Source: Ianthella basta
Lineage: Eukaryota > Porifera > Demospongiae > Verongiida > Ianthellidae
Length of the DNA: 64,000 nucleotides
Reading direction: 5' to 3'
Assembly: GCA_964019415.1 (NCBI GenBank)
Contig: OZ025876.1
Location: 2,298,502 to 2,362,501, forward strand
Part shown: positions 1 to 11,300 of the stretch, in pieces
Position numbering within the stretch: position 1 is the stretch's first letter
How the letters are laid out: every line of letters starts with the position of its first letter
Position numbers and translations under genes: made by a program
Notes under the pieces: generated by a model
The model's database searches: none
What the model was told of the DNA's origin: nothing
Seen by the model: the letters and a program-made list of their open reading frames with translations, nothing else

Positions 1-3000
1 AAACTTGCTGTCCCCAAACATGGGCAGGAGGTACTTCACTACCTCAAAATGTCCTCCACAAACAGCTAGGTGAAGGGCATTCAACAGGTCCTAAACAGCA
101 GTGAATGAAAGTAGATCACAAAGCCAATTGTTAAGAGGTCAGGACCATCTCAATATGCTGGCTGACACAAATGGAATGAGAGATGTAAGACTGGCTGCAC
201 TAGTATAGTAGTCTTACAACAGGCTGAGGGGGGGGGGGGGGCAGAACACTGTTGGCTGGCAACCAGTGTTTGCCTTCTCTGTAGTCATCTTATAAACTTT
301 CAGACACTGACTGGCACACGATCATACCACATACAGATGAATACAATTTCCCCTAGGCACTCTTACGTATGTATACATTTTATGAAAAGACTGGATACAC
401 AATGGCTATAATACTATAGATATGCCACCTGCCCATATGCAACTAAGATTAGCTCTGATGAGACCGAAACAGATACATACGCATACATATCTCTGTAAAT
501 TCATTTAAGAAGAAGCTGATTCACAGTCACTATATAATTCACCAGGCTCCAGTCCCCAAGCCTTGCTATGACACTATATTACTAGTGCAGTAGTTTGGCT
601 GGCATTTCTCAATAAAACACAGCACAGAACAGGAACATACCGGCTTTGTGGCCAACACATCTGCATTGAGCTTCTCCACAAATTCTCTAACAATGTGGAG
701 GTGACCATTGCGTGCTGCAATGTGCACAGACGTCCAACCATCCTAAATAAGAGGTATGATAAGAGAGTACAATGTAACACAGGCACAGAGTTGGTTCTCA
801 CAAAGAAACAGGCAGTGTTCATATCAGCCCCTTATAGTAAGCAAATGACATGAGCGCACTAAATTGCAGTATAGAATGCATGACATTTCAATATTCTTCA
901 TTCCATATGTAGGTCACAAGAGGCACAGGACTTTCAATTTGCTACACAGGCACACAAAGAAACTCTTTACATGCACATCAAATACACAGGGGGCTAATCA
1001 TTGTACAATGGCAAAATGGTTACTTGTCATCACGAAGAAATATATAGCTACTGTAACAAATCATTAACAAAGCTGCTGAGAGCACAAGGGATATGGTCTT
1101 TAAGAAGGCTTCCCCTCTATATGCAAGCGTGTACTCTGTGTTTACACTGTGGGTGCCCTTGGGTCATGTACTGTGAGTGTGTAAATAAGTTCTATTCCAT
1201 TACCATAACCTGGACAGTCACCATAACATTGTACATCTTATTATAATGGAGCTAGGCCAAGTTTTTGTTTGCACTAATCTCCGAAACCGACCCAAGGATT
1301 CGCAGCAAATGTGGTCTAAATGTCAAAGCGCTATCTGGAGGGTGTATTCAGCAGGGTCTTCCTGTGATAGCTTGTGAAATGAAGGTTTCGCGCCAACTCA
1401 ATCGCCATACGTTACTATGGGGCACCATCGATCTCTTTCATCAGAGATGATACACAATCACAACTTTTGTTTGATTAACACTAGTAGTACACTTGTGATG
1501 TTGAGAACAGTAAACTGCAAGTAAGGCAATGCAAGTACGCTGAAGGCTGATTCACCCCCTATGTGTGGAATAGTGCTATTATCCGTCCAGTTCCCTTCAG
1601 ACTTAGAGCAAGAATGTCCACTGGTTTGGTTATGTAAGAAGCACAGACACAACATTGTGGTCAGTCCAGTTGACTAAGCAAGATATACATGCACCTTCAA
1701 CACGAAATATAATGTATAATTCTAATAATTATCATGAATGTATAACTTGTAATGCTGAGCAAGGTGCATGAACATGCACTCAAGCTACTTCACAACATAC
1801 ATTACTCCTTTTGTTCACAATAGAGCTGCAGCCATACTTTCTGACCAGGACTCTCAGAACGGGCAGATGGCCATTTGCAGCTGCATACCAAAGTGCACTT
1901 TTCCCTTGCTAGATGGAAAACAAAGAGGATGCACAATAATTGTATACGGGAAAAGATGGACAGACACACATACAGAACAGATAAATATACATCCATATAA
2001 GTATACGTCTGTGCCACTTAAGTCACACGTGGCCCAGACCACAAATTTTGTTGTGCAATAATTATACACAAAATGTTTTGCTACATGAAACTTTCAGTGC
2101 ATACAGTATAGCCTTCACAATAGCTAGCTCTGGAAAAATAGAGGATGAGCACTAAAAGGCAAACAGTAGTTACTGTAGGCGAAGCTCAAATTCTGCCTGG
2201 ATTTGTGCCATGCAAACAAGTTAACATGCCTCATCCTTGTCTGTGGCCGAACAGTGGTATCTGTCAATGAGAAGCTCCAGGAGTTCTCTGTGTCCATGCT
2301 CACAAGCAAGCAGGACTGCTGTGGTACCTTCCTGCAGTGCATGCATGTGGTAAGACAAGATGCTCACATTAGCAGGGATACAGTTCATGCACACAGACTA
2401 CATTATATGGTGCACGCTCTAAGATATTTCATTGTTTGATAGCATGCCTGCTGCTAGTCTATCAAGCTAGACCCGCACATTTTTGTCTAATTAGAAGTAA
2501 GGGTAGGGAGATCCCCACTTCAAATTACGTGAGAATGCAAAAGACACATATGTAGCTTTAAAGACTAGTCTACTGCTTGCATACTCATTGTAATACTGTA
2601 AGTTGTACTCTTGAAGATAGGTAGACAGGAAATTAGCATGTTTTGTTATGATTGAATAGCGTAACTATAAGATTTACCGGTTGTGTAAACTTGATGGCCA
2701 ATGGCAGTTTATCTGCCAGGTCCTGAACAATGCCTGTGTGTCCTCCTAACACTGCCAGCTGCATGGAATTCCGTCCATTCTGCATTTGCACACACAGAAA
2801 ATACAGAAGGGCATATTGTAGCTTTATTGCACTCTTGCAGCAGCAGTGGTACAACTAAGTGTACTACATGTGCTATTAATTGGACTCACATTCTTCGGTT
2901 CAATGGGATCCAACCCATACTGAGTCACCAAGTCACTAGCAAGGGCGCGATGACCATAGCGACATGCAATGTGCAGGGCACTCCAGCCACCACCATTCTG

Positions 3001-6000
3001 TATACATAGTAGACCACAACATATCAAAGTTCAGTTACTTCTTTCCTCTCATTCTGAATCCATATTACATCTCTGTACGTAACAAAAACTTACACAATGT
3101 TCCCTCAACTATGTACACTATGCACCATGGGCGAGCTCAGTGGTAATGTGTACGTGTTTATACCATGTAATAAATAAAGAATGAAGACAGGCTTGCAACT
3201 GTCATCTATGCACACAAAGCTGCTGAAAGGGACATTATTTGTCATGTATATGCATCAATGGCAGGCCTTATGCATAACCAAAAGCATGCAAGATACCTGT
3301 AGGTACAGGGTCTCAGATGGGCAATAAACTATAACAGATACTATGTGCTTTCTGACTCATCAGTGTACTTATTCTATTCCTCCGTAAGTACCAAGTACTG
3401 GTGTGGGTGTACTGGTATACTTAAGTAAAGAATGGATTGGTGGCTGCTGGCCATCTCCATTTAATACACATTCACAGCACCTGTTGTTCACACTTACCCC
3501 TGTCTGCTTGTCTTTCTGCCTTGGGTTACAGAGGTAGGTCTGTACCAGATGGTGGAATAGCTCAGCATGGCCACGCTGTGCTGCCAGTAGCATGCAGTGG
3601 GAGCTTCCATCCTACACAAGGATATAGCACAGGAGCCACAAGTCTTTGAAGCATGATACTTATCGCTACATTAAGCAGAACCATTGCCTTAATGTTAGCT
3701 TACTGACTTCTAGATTTGCCGTGAAAAATATCAAATTGTAGCAGTCAAAATGGTAAACATATTGCACACCTTCGCACACAAACTTATTCCTCTATAAATC
3801 TTGATGATCACACTATACTATGCATATGCACATGCAATAAGGCTACTATAGTACTCTTAGACTACAAATACCTTGTTCCACTCATGCACATTCAAGCCTT
3901 TTTCCTCCACCAGCCACTGTACAAGCTCCACACTTCCACCACATGCAGCATCGTGGAGCAGTGTGGAACCAAACTGCAAGTTCATAGCATACATTATATG
4001 TATACTGTACATTAAAATGCATGTGAATTCAACAAATGACACGTGATCACTTCAAAATATTCAGCGAAGTCCACAATGTAGTTGGGCTAACCTCATCCTT
4101 CGCATGCAGGTCACAATGATACACCTGAAGTAGGTGCTTTACCATGGAACAGTGGCCACATATCGCTGCCATCTTCACTGGTCTGGAGGTTCGATTCTGA
4201 CAGGGTGCAGAATGTGATACATGAATGATCGTTATTGGCCTTGTTTCAGATGCTGGTGGTGTATATGATACATAGCCCCAACACAATGTTACTTTTCTGT
4301 AGCCATGCTCTGTTTCATCTCCTTTTATACTATATACTTGCCTTACACCACTGATCTGGTTGTAAGCTGAATCGCTTCACTAGCCAATCAAACAGTGATA
4401 CATTTCCACCAACTGCTGCTCTGTGCAGGACATTTCGCCCATCCTGTACGTATAGATGATATATAACAATAATCCATGTACTGGCATTCACTGTGTACAG
4501 TACCAAACTAAGTCAGTGGTATGTACATAATACAATTTAGGTGGCATTGTGTATGGCATATAGGTCGTGGAATTAAGAGGTACTGCATGTAAAAAGTCAA
4601 AATTGAGCCTTGCCGGTGATACACTTGGTTCCACTCCATAGTCCTCTATCAGCATGTGGACCAGCTCCTCATTTCCACTGATAGCCGCTGCATGGAGTAG
4701 GTGTCTTCCATCCTACACATGTTCAGGGGCACATGGAGAGCAATGGTGAAATTGTGATAAATGACTTACACATAATGTCAGCTGAATGATTACCCACTGG
4801 TGCATATATGACATCAAAATACTAACTAGTTATGCCTAAATTTCAAGGAGTAAGTGTTTTGGAGATGTTTAGCAATAATGTATCAGTGGATAAGCACACC
4901 CTAACCAACAATTTTGTTTGAATAACCCTTGCAGATCAGTTGCAACCCTATATAGCAAATTTTGCCAAACTTACAGCATCTGCCACTGTTGTACTGCAGT
5001 GTTGCTCCTCTAGCAGGTACTTCACAACATCTTTGTGTCCTTTATATGCAGCAGCAAAGAGTGGGGTCCAGCCATGCTGTACAAACATAGAAAGAATATA
5101 TGCTATAATATAATACACCTAGGAGGGATTATTGCACTATTTCAGTAGTAGCAACCAGTTGTGCTGCACAACACAGTAGTAAATGGAATTAGTGCATGAT
5201 TTAACCATCCATGGATGTTCATCACACTTCATTTACAGTTTAACTTCAAGTACAAGTTAAAAAACTTAATCTTAGGCTGAAAATTGAAAATCTCCTATCA
5301 TAACCCTCCATGCATCAGGGTCAGGGTCAGGGAATCTTAAACCTTTTAGTTTAGCCTACAGGGCTACTATTCTAGGTGCCCAGCAAAAATGCATGTGTAC
5401 ATGAGATACATAAAAAACACAACATATTGCACACCTTCTCCTTCTGATCTGGTTGGCAATTGTAGCGTAGTATTAAGACCATGACTGCCTGCAGACGTCC
5501 ATAGTGAGCAGCCAGGTGCACAGGAGACCAGTGGAACTGCAGCACAAACATCATGAAGGTACAACCATTCTTAGTATCCATGGTACAGCAAGTCTGGATG
5601 AGAGATTTATATGATATGCATGTACTACATCATATAATTCTCTCATCCAGATTTCTCATCATGCATGCATGATGGCATTTCACAACAAACTACAGTACTA
5701 CTGGGCAGGTTCTTAAGATGGCCTCTTGAACTGATGTAGCCTTGTTCCTAGGCAGTCTGCATTAATTGGTGTGTGGGCATAAAGGACTTTACCACGCTCC
5801 ATGAACTGATTAGCGCAGAAGGCCTGTGAACAAGGCAAGTACTGATGAAAATAGGAAACTAAAAATTTGTAGAAAACGTGTTAACTTAAGTTGAGAGTCC
5901 CTTTGAGGTCACGCATGTATAGACCACATGGCAACTCCTTGAGAAATGTGCATTTTCATGAAGACAGCAATGAATGTGGACAGGGGATTTACTGTTGCTT

Positions 6001-7204
6001 ACACGAAGCAAGAGCATTCTAAGAGCATTGTTACAGTCCAAATCAGATTCCGTTTATTCTTCCACTGCTGATACCCACAGCATGTATCTGCATGTAAGAG
6101 GTTCACGATCAAGGCACAACCATGTGCATGTGTATCACTGCACCTGGTGGTCAGTCAGGTCGTATCCCTCTAGTGAGTGTAAACTAAATCCTTCTCATCT
6201 TTGTACTGTCACCATCTGATCACAATGTTATCATTCACCATATTACATAATGAGGCTGACAAAGAGCTTGTAGGAAAGTCACCAAACAACAAAACCACCT
6301 ACTAGGACTATCCTGTGGCATGTGATCAGCCTGTCAATATCCAACATTCGTTTGTCCACACATTTTAGGCAACTCAAAGTCCATAAGTGTATGTACTGTG
6401 TAGTAAGACGTTTTGTGATGAATGGCATAATTGGCCTCAAAGGTCATGCACATGTCCCATGACAAGCAACTCGTTGTGTGGAAATTTGTAATTATTCACA
6501 CTGATTGTGCAACATGCAGCTTTCGGCAAACTTAGCGGATACATTCACATGTGCAGTTGGCTGACATATGTTCCTACGTATCTTACTTCGCTTCCAGCCC
6601 CTATTTCTCCATGCATATATTATTACATGCACGATTGTGCAATAATAGGGGCTGGTGTGCGAGATTAGTACCTACAATACTTGTAGGTGCTGAAACAATA
6701 ATGCTGAAACAATAATGTACAAGCATTGCCACATTCACCTTGTTGCATACAAAGGGAACCACTGCAGATGCTACATCTCCCAATCTTTGTAAGGTCTCGA
6801 TGTCTCCATTCATCGCTGCTGTAAGAATGCCTGTCTGAATCTACACACAATGTCAATTGATAGAGGAGCACACTAGACGATCGAAGCACATTGAACTCAG
6901 ATAAACATAACACCCACCTGGTCATCAGGATCTGGCCATGCTTGTGGTGAGGCCAAATTCTTTTCATTTCTACAATTCAGACAACGTGGAACAAAGCAAC
7001 GATATTGTAGATATAGCTAGTCGCTCAGCCTATACACACAGACTAATGATAGAGTCGTGGAGACCACAAATGGCAGTGTGCTTCTTGTTCTGTAAGAATT
7101 ACGTACTCAAAGGTAACAGATAACTTTGGATCTTCGTCTTGAATCCAGTCTCTCTCCCCAGAATCGCGATCTGGCACGAGGGGGTCGGCAGTTCGGTTGT
7201 CCAT
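1..7204 (-). CDS. Ankyrin-repeat gene 1 (5' part; continues off the left edge)
   Basis: Multi-exon ankyrin-repeat scaffold gene read right to left. Exons, 5' to 3': 7107-7204, 6918-6969, 6739-6840, 5435-5536, 4975-5076, 4614-4712, 4342-4443, 4092-4196, 3872-3973, 3498-3611, 2890-2997, 2678-2779, 2230-2331, 1801-1908, 641-742, and 1-90 (partial; the full exon is 204 nt in genes 2 and 3). Exon 1 starts MDNRTADP and ends in phase 2 at gtacgt. Exon 2 starts after tgtag and restores the frame. All later exons are phase 0, and most are 102 nt, i.e. one 34-residue ANK unit (examples: HGWTPLFAAAYKGHKDVV, DGWTSVHIAARNGHLHIV). No stop codon interrupts the exons seen. Three donors are GC rather than GT: exons 6 (gcaagg), 7 (gcaagt) and 13 (gcatgt). 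Binding partner and pathway are unknown. The gene family is certain; the exact ends rest on splice signals and comparison with genes 2 and 3. Confidence 0.85.
228..241. repeat. G tract in intron 15 of gene 1
   Basis: Fourteen consecutive G residues. The flanking sequence (GTTGGCTGGCAACCAGTG) is homologous to that around the 21-G tract in gene 3. Confidence 0.85.
5592..5652. repeat. Inverted repeat in intron 3 of gene 1
   Basis: Arms TCTGGATGAGAGA and TCTCTCATCCAGA flank TATATGAT...ATCATATA, giving a near-perfect hairpin. Genes 2 and 3 retain only the first arm at the matching position (about 31858 and 57801). Confidence 0.7.
6583..6667. mobile_element. Short MITE copy related to the 56649-57380 element
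   Basis: Inverted ends CCAGCCCCTATT and AATAATAGGGGCTGG, with CTCGCACACCAGCCCC on the right (read inward). The right half matches the right end of the 56649-57380 element (ATTGTGCAATAATAGG...GCTGG...GTGCGAGA). It lies in intron 3 of gene 1, next to exon 3. Confidence 0.6.
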
Positions 7205-7220
7205 TATTGGGTGGAGTACG

Positions 7221-7228
7221 GTCACGTG
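7221..7228. promoter_or_regulatory. GTCACGTG box upstream of gene 1
   Basis: An E-box core (CACGTG) preceded by GT, 17 bp upstream of the gene 1 start codon at 7204. The surrounding block (GGTTGTCCAT, a GGGTGG run, then ACGGTCACGTG) is conserved in the same place in genes 2 and 3. CACGTG is the core site of bHLH-zip factors (USF, Myc/Max, MITF/TFE families). Binding and promoter activity are inferred. Confidence 0.45.
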
Positions 7229-7779
7229 CTCTAGCCAAGAGACGTACGTAGGCCTCTATACACCAACTAAAGGGGAAGTACCGCACAAATTGTATGTACG
7301 TATAATTTATATGGATAGACACGTAGCCTAGGTGGTAGGTCATGATCAGGCATAGACGTGTACGTATCCTATGACATTTTATCATGAACTGGGGGTACGA
7401 ATACGTCGTAGACGAATTTCTGTATATAATATATATGCTGACCATTGCTGTGATCCACTCGATATATTTATACATTTGTTTTGCGTTTCCTTTCTTATCC
7501 TTCATAATCTATGACAATGGATTGGCCTTCGCACGTACCCTCAATTGGAGACGACAGGTTCTCACGAGCTGTCTTCCTCTTCCACCAGCCAGGCTTTGCT
7601 GCCACCAAACAAAACTACTAGAGATTAATTGTTCCAAAGGGAGCCAACCGCACGCTCTATATCGTGCCATACACTGTGGAACAAACCATTCGCGAACGCT
7701 CAGGCACAGAGAAACCAGCGCACTCCCATTGTTCCAATTGCAAAGCTAAACCTATAATTGTATAGCAATAAGAAATATA

Positions 7780-7797
7780 CCCCCCCCCCCCCCCCCC
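7780..7797. repeat. Poly-C tract
   Basis: Eighteen consecutive C residues in the gene 1/gene 2 intergenic region, just left of a fold-back element. Confidence 0.9.
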
Positions 7798-7853
7798 GGA
7801 CACTTTGCGTCTTTATTTGTGGGTCGTGCTTATGAACCACCCATATCCCTACT

Positions 7854-7945
7854 TAGTCTCGTTCCCGGGCCCACCTCCGCCGTTCCGCCATTTTTATTTA
7901 GATAAAAATGGCGGAACGGCGGAGGTGGGTCTGGGAACGAGACTA
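7854..7945. mobile_element. Fold-back MITE, TAGTCTCG ends, 9-bp target duplication
   Basis: The arms begin TAGTCTCGTTCCC and end GGGAACGAGACTA, and pair through the GGCGGAACGGCGGAGG block around a short loop. ATCCCTACT lies immediately outside both ends, a perfect 9-bp target duplication. There is no coding capacity. The termini match the helicase-carrying element at 63046-63632. Confidence 0.85.
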
Positions 7946-8318
7946 ATCCCTACTGGAGTTGTTGTAACTAATATATACACACCCACTGAAAGTGTAGTAC
8001 ATTAATATTACTTTTACTGTTACCACGAGAACATGTCCAATTAGAATAATATTTTATTATACCAAAGAAGACATGTTTTCCTTTTGTAATGCTATATATA
8101 AAATTAATATATATTGTATGCATGCATGCATAATTATAAATAATAGCTTATATAGTACTCACATGATCTTTCTAGTTGATATATATATGGAAATTAAATG
8201 AGACGTACCTAAACGTAAGTTTCCAGTTTTGCACAACCCAGAAGAGAGGGGCTTCGCTTCGCTCGCCCCAATAAGGTGGTGTGGTGCACATACATGCATA
8301 CATAATTATACATTAAAA

Positions 8319-8324
8319 TTTATT
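8319..8324 (-). terminator. Poly(A) signal AATAAA for gene 2
   Basis: AATAAA on the minus strand about 57 nt after the TGA stop of gene 2. This is a normal distance for a short 3' UTR, and no better candidate lies closer. Confidence 0.5.
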
Positions 8325-8380
8325 CATGGACATAAATTAATAATCGGGTCATCATAATCCACTGAGCAGTCATGACTGGT

Positions 8381-11300
8381 TCAGTTCATAGTATTGTTAG
8401 ATGTACTAGAGGCACTGATTAGAGCTTGTGCAATCTCATTGTAGCCACCCGCCAGGGCCAAATCTAAGGCCGTTGTCCCAACCTGACATATGTAAAGGAG
8501 ATAGATAGCATTTGCACATGTTAACTTATTGTCACAGGTACATGCAAGTATAATCATTACTAGAGCATACGCTAAAATTCAAGCAGCCTTGCTAAGAGTA
8601 TAGAAAAATGTAGGACCACAAGCATTGCAACTCGAGAATCAAGATAACTTGCCTCACTCAACAGCTTGGCAATGGCACCAATCTAGAAATATAAGTAAAG
8701 GGCTAAAAATATCAGTGGACTGTATTTGTGAAAGGCTTCATAGTCAGTGAAATTAGACACCAATACTAGTGCTGCTGCATATTACTGGGTACATACAATT
8801 CCAATACTGGCATGTAAGAAGGATTCCACTGGCAATCCCTTTCCATAACATACAGAAATATTGCATGGCCGGTCCATAGCTATTGAAGGACAGCTACGTA
8901 GTTCTCTGAAATCTATTAATTTTACTTACTGCAGGACAGTTACTCTGTATAACACTAATTGGGGACGAGGGAAGTGAGCTCCCTATACAAATCTGTAGGT
9001 AGCTGGACTCAACATTCTGGGCAGGGCTTATTTTGTTTGTCAGTTTGTTTGTCCACGCCATAACTATCCTATTTGTGCAGCGTCCGCTTTCCATGTGTCG
9101 TATGCATGGTAGCCGAAAGTCATTCATACCAGTACGCATTAGTTATACAAGCATTGCCGTTGTCCTATCGGACATGATTTTATACACAAGACACACACTA
9201 TACTGTATAGCGCAAGAGGCCAAACTGCACAGCTTCGGCTAGCTATATATTAAGGCCCAGGCAAGGCCAGACAGCGTGACAGGCAGGCAGAAACTGAAGT
9301 GCAGTTACAGCTTGTTGCTGAAGTTGCATCAGTCCAGTAGGCAGTAGAGTTTCGCATACTTTCGCTTCCACTGGACAGCACGCCTGTCAGGATCATGAGT
9401 GAGGGTGCACTGGACCACTTGGCTCTACAAGGATTGCACGGGCCAGGTTTGAATTGTGCTGTGGCTTTGCTATCATTCAGCTACCTTCTCTTACTCAGTT
9501 TTACTCACTGTAGTCACGTTTCCTTTGCGGCGGTCTCTTCTTTGTATACATTGTGCACTTACAGTTATGCAGTCTGATATTGCACGGCACACCTTAATGC
9601 TAATCCTGCTGTCTCGGTCATTACTTAGTTACCAACATGTCCCTGCATGCATATGTACTCCCGCTCGCCTCCACAATGTTTTACATTCGTCTAGTAGTTT
9701 AACTTGGCTAAAGTAGCTAGCTTGAACCAATATATACACTGTGTATTATCATGGTAAACAACGTACATGGTCTTGAAGGGACACATTGCATCTTCCTGAT
9801 TCCAGCAGAGTCTTCACTGTAGCCAGATCACCAACGTTGGCTGCCATATGTAATGGAGCCAGTCCATGCTACACAAATGGCATTAGAAAGGTTGAATTCC
9901 ATATTATCCATAGAACACACATTGCTTGCACTACATGTCGAAGGCTGATGGAGGATATCACCTAGCATCACATTAATTTTGTGCTGTGAAAGATAACGTA
10001 TATTACACTCTTTGTTGTATGGTTGTAGTTAACATCAAAGGAAAAAGTGTGCATTGTTTCTTGTAATTGGCACACTTTTTTGACCTTTTCAACCACAAGT
10101 GTGCGTAGGTAAGTAATTGTCACCTATATGAGCCTCTCTGATCGAAGCAATCACATGGAATCAATTTGAGAACTCGAATGGAAAGGGTAGATACTCCCGA
10201 AGCTTCTCCTCGTCGCCTTGGCTGACTACCGATGTTTCTCCAAAGCATGGAGCTTCCTGTAGTTTCCCATCACAGATCTTTTCCAGAAGATGGAACTCCG
10301 GATCAGCCAAAACAATAGAGACGGTGCTTCTTCCATTTCTCGACCCACGCAGTAAACGTTTTGAAACCCCAAGATGTGAACTACTGCCTCCAGGCTACTG
10401 GAGGCATATTCACAGGCTGGAAAGGCTTGGATACTGGTCTGAACTGGTCTCAAAGCTGTAGTCGTCTTTACTGAAGTTGAGATGCCTTGATGGTGGATGG
10501 TTTTCCTCGTTTGGAAATCGTTTGGTAGCCATAGACTTTCTCTGAAGGAAAGCAGACTACGGCAGCTGCTGAAAGATGAGTAACAAGTAACGTCCCGCCC
10601 GAACTAAGTGCAGAAGGGCGAATACAGCAAGTAAGTTATTGTATGGTCAACTATGCATTGGCTCTTTATTGCACTCACCCTCGGGTGCTTTGCTCCCTCG
10701 GGACTCGAGCAATAAATACGTCAATGCATAGTTGACCATACAATAACTATTACATATCACCTGGTTGTAATAGTAATGTGATGCCTTTCTCTACACATGA
10801 AACCTGACACATGCACAGCAGAATCAATACATGTAGTGTCATGCTTACAAAGCTCACTCCATTTCTGCCATTCACACTGACACCTTGCTCCTTCACAAGG
10901 TAGCTTGCTACATGGCTTTGCTGGCTTAAAGCAGCAAAATGGAGCAAGCTGTCTCCAAACTAGGAAAGGAAGTGGTACATTACACTAACACGTAAACTAT
11001 GTCTCATACACTCTTGTACCAGTACATGCATACATAAACACACTTTTGCACAAATGATATATATATATATATACTGTAAAGTGATACACAATATACATAC
11101 CTATACATACAAGGTATATGTGATTACTTAACTATTACTTACACTGTCCCATTTCAAAATGTAGTACGACATATAATGTGTAGTAACAACATTGCATCAT
11201 TGTATTACCCCACTGTATGCGTATGCGCACTGACAGCGTGAGCACATGCTCTTTGGAGTTGTAGTGCATTGAGAGACTGTTCAGTGATTGAAATTGTGAA

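Larger units (their letters stand above)
7229..8380. other. Intergenic, gene 1 promoter side to gene 2 3' end
   Basis: About 1.1 kb between the start of gene 1 and the stop of gene 2. It holds an 18-bp C tract (7780-7797), a fold-back transposon (7854-7945), AT-rich DNA with CATGCATG motifs around 8100-8130, and a GC-rich inverted motif (gggGCTTCGCTTCGCTCGcccc) near 8250. No coding sequence is supported. Confidence 0.6.

Noticed and set aside
2224..2331. GT donor four bases downstream of exon 13 (gcat|gt) instead of a GC donor
   Set aside because: It would give phase 1, which cannot join exon 14 in gene 2, whereas the GC site keeps phase 0 in every copy.
4180..4200. GGTTCGATTC resembling a tRNA B box
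   Set aside because: It lies at the edge of ankyrin exon 8, with no A box or cloverleaf around it.
10226..10453. 75-codon minus-strand frame (contains FQNVYCVGREMEE)
   Set aside because: No recognisable domain, no splice connection and no counterpart in gene 3; treated as intron or decayed repeat sequence.
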